Below are positions 61,355 through 64,000 of a stretch of DNA of 64,000 bases, piece by piece (positions within the stretch are counted from its first letter, which is position 1; each line of letters opens with the position of its first letter). Location of the stretch: contig NZ_BPQJ01000004.1 in assembly GCF_022179185.1 (NCBI RefSeq), positions 62,001 to 126,000 of the forward strand, in the 5' to 3' direction. The notes beneath the pieces are model-generated. The model was not told the DNA's origin. It was given only the letters and a program-made list of their open reading frames with translations, and made no database searches. The translations under genes and the position numbers were made by a program. The stretch comes from Methylobacterium frigidaeris (lineage in GTDB: Bacteria; Pseudomonadota; Alphaproteobacteria; Rhizobiales; Beijerinckiaceae).

Positions 61355-62413
61355 TCACACGATCCCCCACGCCCGGTACCGCCGCCGCTCCGTCAATTCC
61401 CGCGGCCGGGCCGGACCCAGCTCGGCCAGCATCGCCTCCACCGCCTGCGGGCTGACCGCGAGCCCCCGGGCGGCGCTCGCCACCGTAACCAGGGGCGTGC
61501 CGACGAACAGGTCGACGAGCTGGGGCAGGCGCGAGGTCCTGCGCCGCCCGGCGCAGGCGCGCAGCATCACCTCGCGGGCCAGCGCCAGGCGGTCGAGGTC
61601 GCGCCCCATGAGGCGGGCCGAGGTCTCGACCGCCCCGAGGAGGCCGGCTAGGCGCTCGGGGAGCGGCAGCGCCCGCGACCAGTGCGCCCGGCTCTCGCGC
61701 AGGCCCAGCGCCAGGGCCGGCAGGTGGGCGGTGGCCTTGCCCCGGGCCCGCAGCAGAGCGGCCGCGGCGAGAAGGCCGCGATGGCATCGGCGCGGAGCCG
61801 GATCGAGCACCAGCCAGGCATCGAGGGCGACCGCAGCGGCGAGTAAAGCCGGCAGGTCGCGGGTCTCGTCGAGGATCCGCCGCCAGGCGGCGAGCGGGGC
61901 GTCCGTCGCAGCGCGCGGGGCCGGCGCACCCGCCTCGTAATCCGCGAGGGTGCGGCGGGTGCGGGCGAGCAGCCGGTCGACGGCGACGAAGGCCGGCTCC
62001 TCCCCATCCTCCGGGTCGCGCTCGTCCTCCTCGTCGTCCGGCGCGCTCGCCGCGAGCCCGGTCAGCAGCGCCCAGCCGTCACCGGAGAAGGCCCGGCCCG
62101 GGGCTGCGGCGGCGAGGCGGCGACGGTCGGCCAGCACCGCGACGGCGCGCGCGAGGGCCAGGGTCGGACGGCGCACGTCCATCGCCGCCTCGTGCAACAC
62201 CAGATCTTCCAGGGCGACGAGCTCGCCGTCGAGGTGGAGGGCGGCCTGCGCGTCGAGCAGGTGGGCCCGCGCCCGGGCACCGTCGGCCAGCACCGGCTCG
62301 GCGCGGGCGAGACGCTCGTCGACGCGCACCAGCGCGTCGGACGCCGCCTCCAGGGGACCGGCCAGGCCCCGCCAGGTGGCGGGAGGGCGGAGCGAGTCGA
62401 AATCGTAAACCAT
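61355..62413 (-). CDS. RHE_PE00001 family protein (DUF1612 plus helix-turn-helix)
   Basis: The 352-residue protein matches the rhizobial RHE_PE00001 pattern: an N-terminal part (LVALEDLVLHEAAMDVRRP), an acidic linker (DDEEDERDPEDGEEP), and a C-terminal helix-turn-helix (VTVASAARGLAVSPQAVEAM) ending RELTERRRYRAWGIV. The family is common in rhizobial chromosomes and plasmids but its role is unknown. A 13-bp palindrome lies 12 bp before its start. Family assignment is from motif memory. Confidence 0.8.
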   Translation of the reverse strand: MVYDFDSLRPPATWRGLAGPLEAASDALVRVDERLARAEPVLADGARARAHLLDAQAALHLDGELVALEDLVLHEAAMDVRRPTLALARAVAVLADRRRLAAAAPGRAFSGDGWALLTGLAASAPDDEEDERDPEDGEEPAFVAVDRLLARTRRTLADYEAGAPAPRAATDAPLAAWRRILDETRDLPALLAAAVALDAWLVLDPAPRRCHRGLLAAAALLRARGKATAHLPALALGLRESRAHWSRALPLPERLAGLLGAVETSARLMGRDLDRLALAREVMLRACAGRRRTSRLPQLVDLFVGTPLVTVASAARGLAVSPQAVEAMLAELGPARPRELTERRRYRAWGIV

Positions 62414-62424
62414 TGCGGTGGCAC

Positions 62425-62437
62425 GATACGGCGTATC
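62425..62437. promoter_or_regulatory. Palindrome at the RHE_PE00001 gene start, possible autoregulatory operator
   Basis: GATACG, one base, CGTATC form a perfect 13-bp palindrome 12 bp upstream of the ATG. Flanking TGGC and GCCA extend it imperfectly. The gene product has a helix-turn-helix. Confidence 0.45.
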
Positions 62438-62629
62438 ATCGCCAACGGAAGTCGGTGTTCGCTTGGGTCACAGCGAAAGCCCGATCACCCCCTTAAACGC
62501 CGCCACTCGCCCGCCAGAGGCGAAAAGCCCACCCCCGCCGGCCTGGGCGGCCGATCCCGCCGCAATGTCGCTGCCGCGCCGGGATATTGACCCGCCTGCC
62601 CCGACGGCCCTACGGCGACGCGACCATCC

Positions 62630-63601
62630 GTGACCGACGCCGCGCCGGACGCGGGCGTGCGCCAGCCCTCCGCCGAGACGATCCTGCCGACCTCTCCCCC
62701 TCCCGCTTCCGCTTGTCGGCCCATCGCCGCCGTCGGCATCACGGTCTTCCGGCCGGACGCGGCGCAGATCGCGGCCCTGCGCGCGCGGGTCGAGGCGGAA
62801 CCTCGCCTGACCATCGTGTTCGACAATGGCGGCCTGCCGGCGGAGGACGCCGCCCATCTCACCGCGCGCGGCGCGCGCGTGCTGTCGGCGGGCCGGAACA
62901 TCGGGGTCGGCGGCGCCCTCGACGCGATCGCGCGGGCGGCAGCGGAAGCGGGCGCGGCCCAGCTGCTGCTCCTCGACCAGGATGCCGCGTTCCGGCCCGA
63001 GCAGGTCTCAGGCCTGGAGGCGGCGCTGGCGCGGCTGCGAACCGCGAGCCCCCCGCCCGCCGTCGTCGGGCCCAGGCCGGACGCGGCGCCCGGCCGCAAG
63101 GCGCCGGCCTATCCGCGCCGGCCGGGCCTTCCGGATGACGGCTCGCTGGTGCCGGTGGAGTTCCTGGCCACCTCCGGCTCGCTCGTCGATCTCGAGGCTT
63201 ACGCGCGGATCGGCCCGTTCCGGAGCGATTTCTTCATCGACGGCGTCGACCTCGAATGGTGCTTCCGCGCCTGGGCTCGCGGCTACGGCTGCTGGATGGA
63301 GACCGGCACCGCCCTGCCCCACCGGGTCGGCGCCGGGGTGATCCGGTCCCGGCTCCTCGGCATCGAGATGCCGCGCCAGCCGCTCTTCCGGATGGCGGCC
63401 TACCTGCGCAACAGCGTCTATGCCTGGCGGCTGCCGCACGTGCCACGGCGCTGGCGCTGGCGCCAGGCCGCTTACCTGCCGCTTCAGGCCCTGCTGTACT
63501 GGGCCGATGCCGGCTACCGCCCGGGCGTGCTCGCGCAGCTCGCCGGCGCGGTGGTGGACGGCCTGCGCGGCCGGCTCGGCCCGCCGCGAGGATTGCCATG
63601 A
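62630..63601 (+). CDS. Family 2 glycosyltransferase (rhamnosyltransferase-like)
   Basis: The 323-residue protein has a GT-A fold: IAAVGITVFRPDAAQIAALR, VFDNGG, and LLLLDQDAAFRPEQV, the LDQD motif of the rhamnosyltransferase group. An ATSGSLVDLEAYARIGPFRS stretch and ED-like DLEWCFRAWARGYGC follow. It would add a sugar to a surface polysaccharide or O-antigen on the cytoplasmic face. The start is GTG at 62630. Its stop overlaps the start of a second glycosyltransferase. Confidence 0.88.
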   Translation: MTDAAPDAGVRQPSAETILPTSPPPASACRPIAAVGITVFRPDAAQIAALRARVEAEPRLTIVFDNGGLPAEDAAHLTARGARVLSAGRNIGVGGALDAIARAAAEAGAAQLLLLDQDAAFRPEQVSGLEAALARLRTASPPPAVVGPRPDAAPGRKAPAYPRRPGLPDDGSLVPVEFLATSGSLVDLEAYARIGPFRSDFFIDGVDLEWCFRAWARGYGCWMETGTALPHRVGAGVIRSRLLGIEMPRQPLFRMAAYLRNSVYAWRLPHVPRRWRWRQAAYLPLQALLYWADAGYRPGVLAQLAGAVVDGLRGRLGPPRGLP

Positions 63602-64000
63602 CGGACAGTGCCGTGATGCCCCCCGCCCTCGACGTCGTGATCGTCAACTGGAACGGCGGCGCCCTGCTGCGGGCCTGCCTCGCCAGCCTGGCCGAGGCCG
63701 AAGACCGCCTCGGCGACGCCCTTCCCTTGCGGGTCGTCGTGGTCGACAACGCCTCGCGCGACGGCTCTCTGGAGGCCCTGCCGTCCTTACGCCATGGCCC
63801 GGAGGTGATCGCCAATCCCGACAACCAGGGCTTCGGCCGGGCCTGCAACGCAGGGGCGGCGCGGGGAGGCGCGCCCGCGATCCTGTTCCTCAACCCCGAT
63901 GCGCGAGTCACGGCGGAGAGCCTCGCCGGCGCCCACGCGGCCCTGATGGCGGATCCGGGCACCGGCATCGTCGGCGCGCAGCTTCTCGACGAGGCAGGCC
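63598..64000 (+). CDS. Family 2 glycosyltransferase, N-terminal part (runs off the window)
   Basis: The first 134 codons are visible. They show the GT2 pattern PALDVVIVNWNGGALLRACL, VVVVDNASRDGSLEAL, NQGFGRACNAGAARGG and ILFLNPDARV (DxD-like). It is closest in pattern to WbbL-type rhamnosyltransferases. The ATG at 63598 overlaps the previous stop (ATGA). The catalytic C-terminal half lies beyond position 64000. Confidence 0.88.
   Translation, partial: MTDSAVMPPALDVVIVNWNGGALLRACLASLAEAEDRLGDALPLRVVVVDNASRDGSLEALPSLRHGPEVIANPDNQGFGRACNAGAARGGAPAILFLNPDARVTAESLAGAHAALMADPGTGIVGAQLLDEAG

Overview
The window is very GC-rich (about 70 percent by eye), densely coded and alphaproteobacterial. Gene content and order (CobC/CbiB cobalamin genes, a rhizobial-type GlpSTPQUV glycerol importer, a LOV histidine kinase, an RHE_PE00001-type HTH protein, DUF4174 and FUSC/DUF1656 proteins) fit Methylobacterium or a close Hyphomicrobiales relative. 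It reads as ordinary chromosome. I see no rRNA, tRNA, prophage, insertion sequence or CRISPR array.

Layout. 1-428: the 3' end of hemC. 0.5-4 kb: a membrane diguanylate cyclase, pncB and a flavin-binding stress-type protein, all on the minus strand. 4.0-7.1 kb: a molbindin with a FecCD-type ABC importer, possibly for molybdate/tungstate. 7.1-9.7 kb: an ECF sigma factor coupled to a membrane VWA protein. 10.0-11.8 kb: Mrp/ApbC and mobA. 11.8-14.7 kb: two cyclophilins, coaD and a phosphodiester glycosidase. 14.9-20.2 kb: a Gly/Tyr-rich secreted protein, DUF4174, a CurA-like reductase, trmJ, icd and an intradiol dioxygenase. 20.2-24.7 kb: a LOV hybrid kinase, an AI-2E family protein with a long cytoplasmic tail, and a CheY-like regulator. 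24.9-29.6 kb: glgX, a CBS protein and a capsule-export protein. 29.7-31.6 kb: divergent cobC and cbiB. 32-37.4 kb: an MFS carrier and a MarR-FUSC-DUF1656-HlyD efflux operon. 38.6-40.2 kb: kdgK-eda. 40.4-46.4 kb: an L,D-transpeptidase, AraC regulator, TPR protein, MFS exporter, DUF971 protein and moaA. 46.4-50.1 kb: a PilZ/MCP-like protein, an orphan solute-binding protein and an HIBADH-family dehydrogenase. 50.2-61.1 kb: a glycerol regulon on the minus strand (glpR, glpD, glpSTPQUV, a PIN/Phd toxin-antitoxin pair, glpK). 61.4-64 kb: an RHE_PE00001 regulator and the first two glycosyltransferases of a surface polysaccharide cluster.

The glycerol block is the clearest functional unit. GlpSTPQUV would import glycerol, GlpK phosphorylates it, GlpD oxidises it, and GlpR probably acts at a perfect 14-bp inverted repeat in the glpR-glpD gap. 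Molybdenum genes lie at three places: the molbindin/ABC locus, mobA and moaA.

The most novel signals are non-coding or structural. (1) A family of five roughly 90-118 bp two-hairpin elements sharing a CAAGCCCGA linker always sits in sense orientation just after a gene. (2) A probable stress-sigma promoter (GGAAC-N17-CGTT) lies about 45 nt before an orphan intrinsic terminator upstream of icd, which looks like a small RNA gene. (3) The two glycerol-importer ATPases carry complementary defects, so one composite ATP site should be consensus and the other degenerate.
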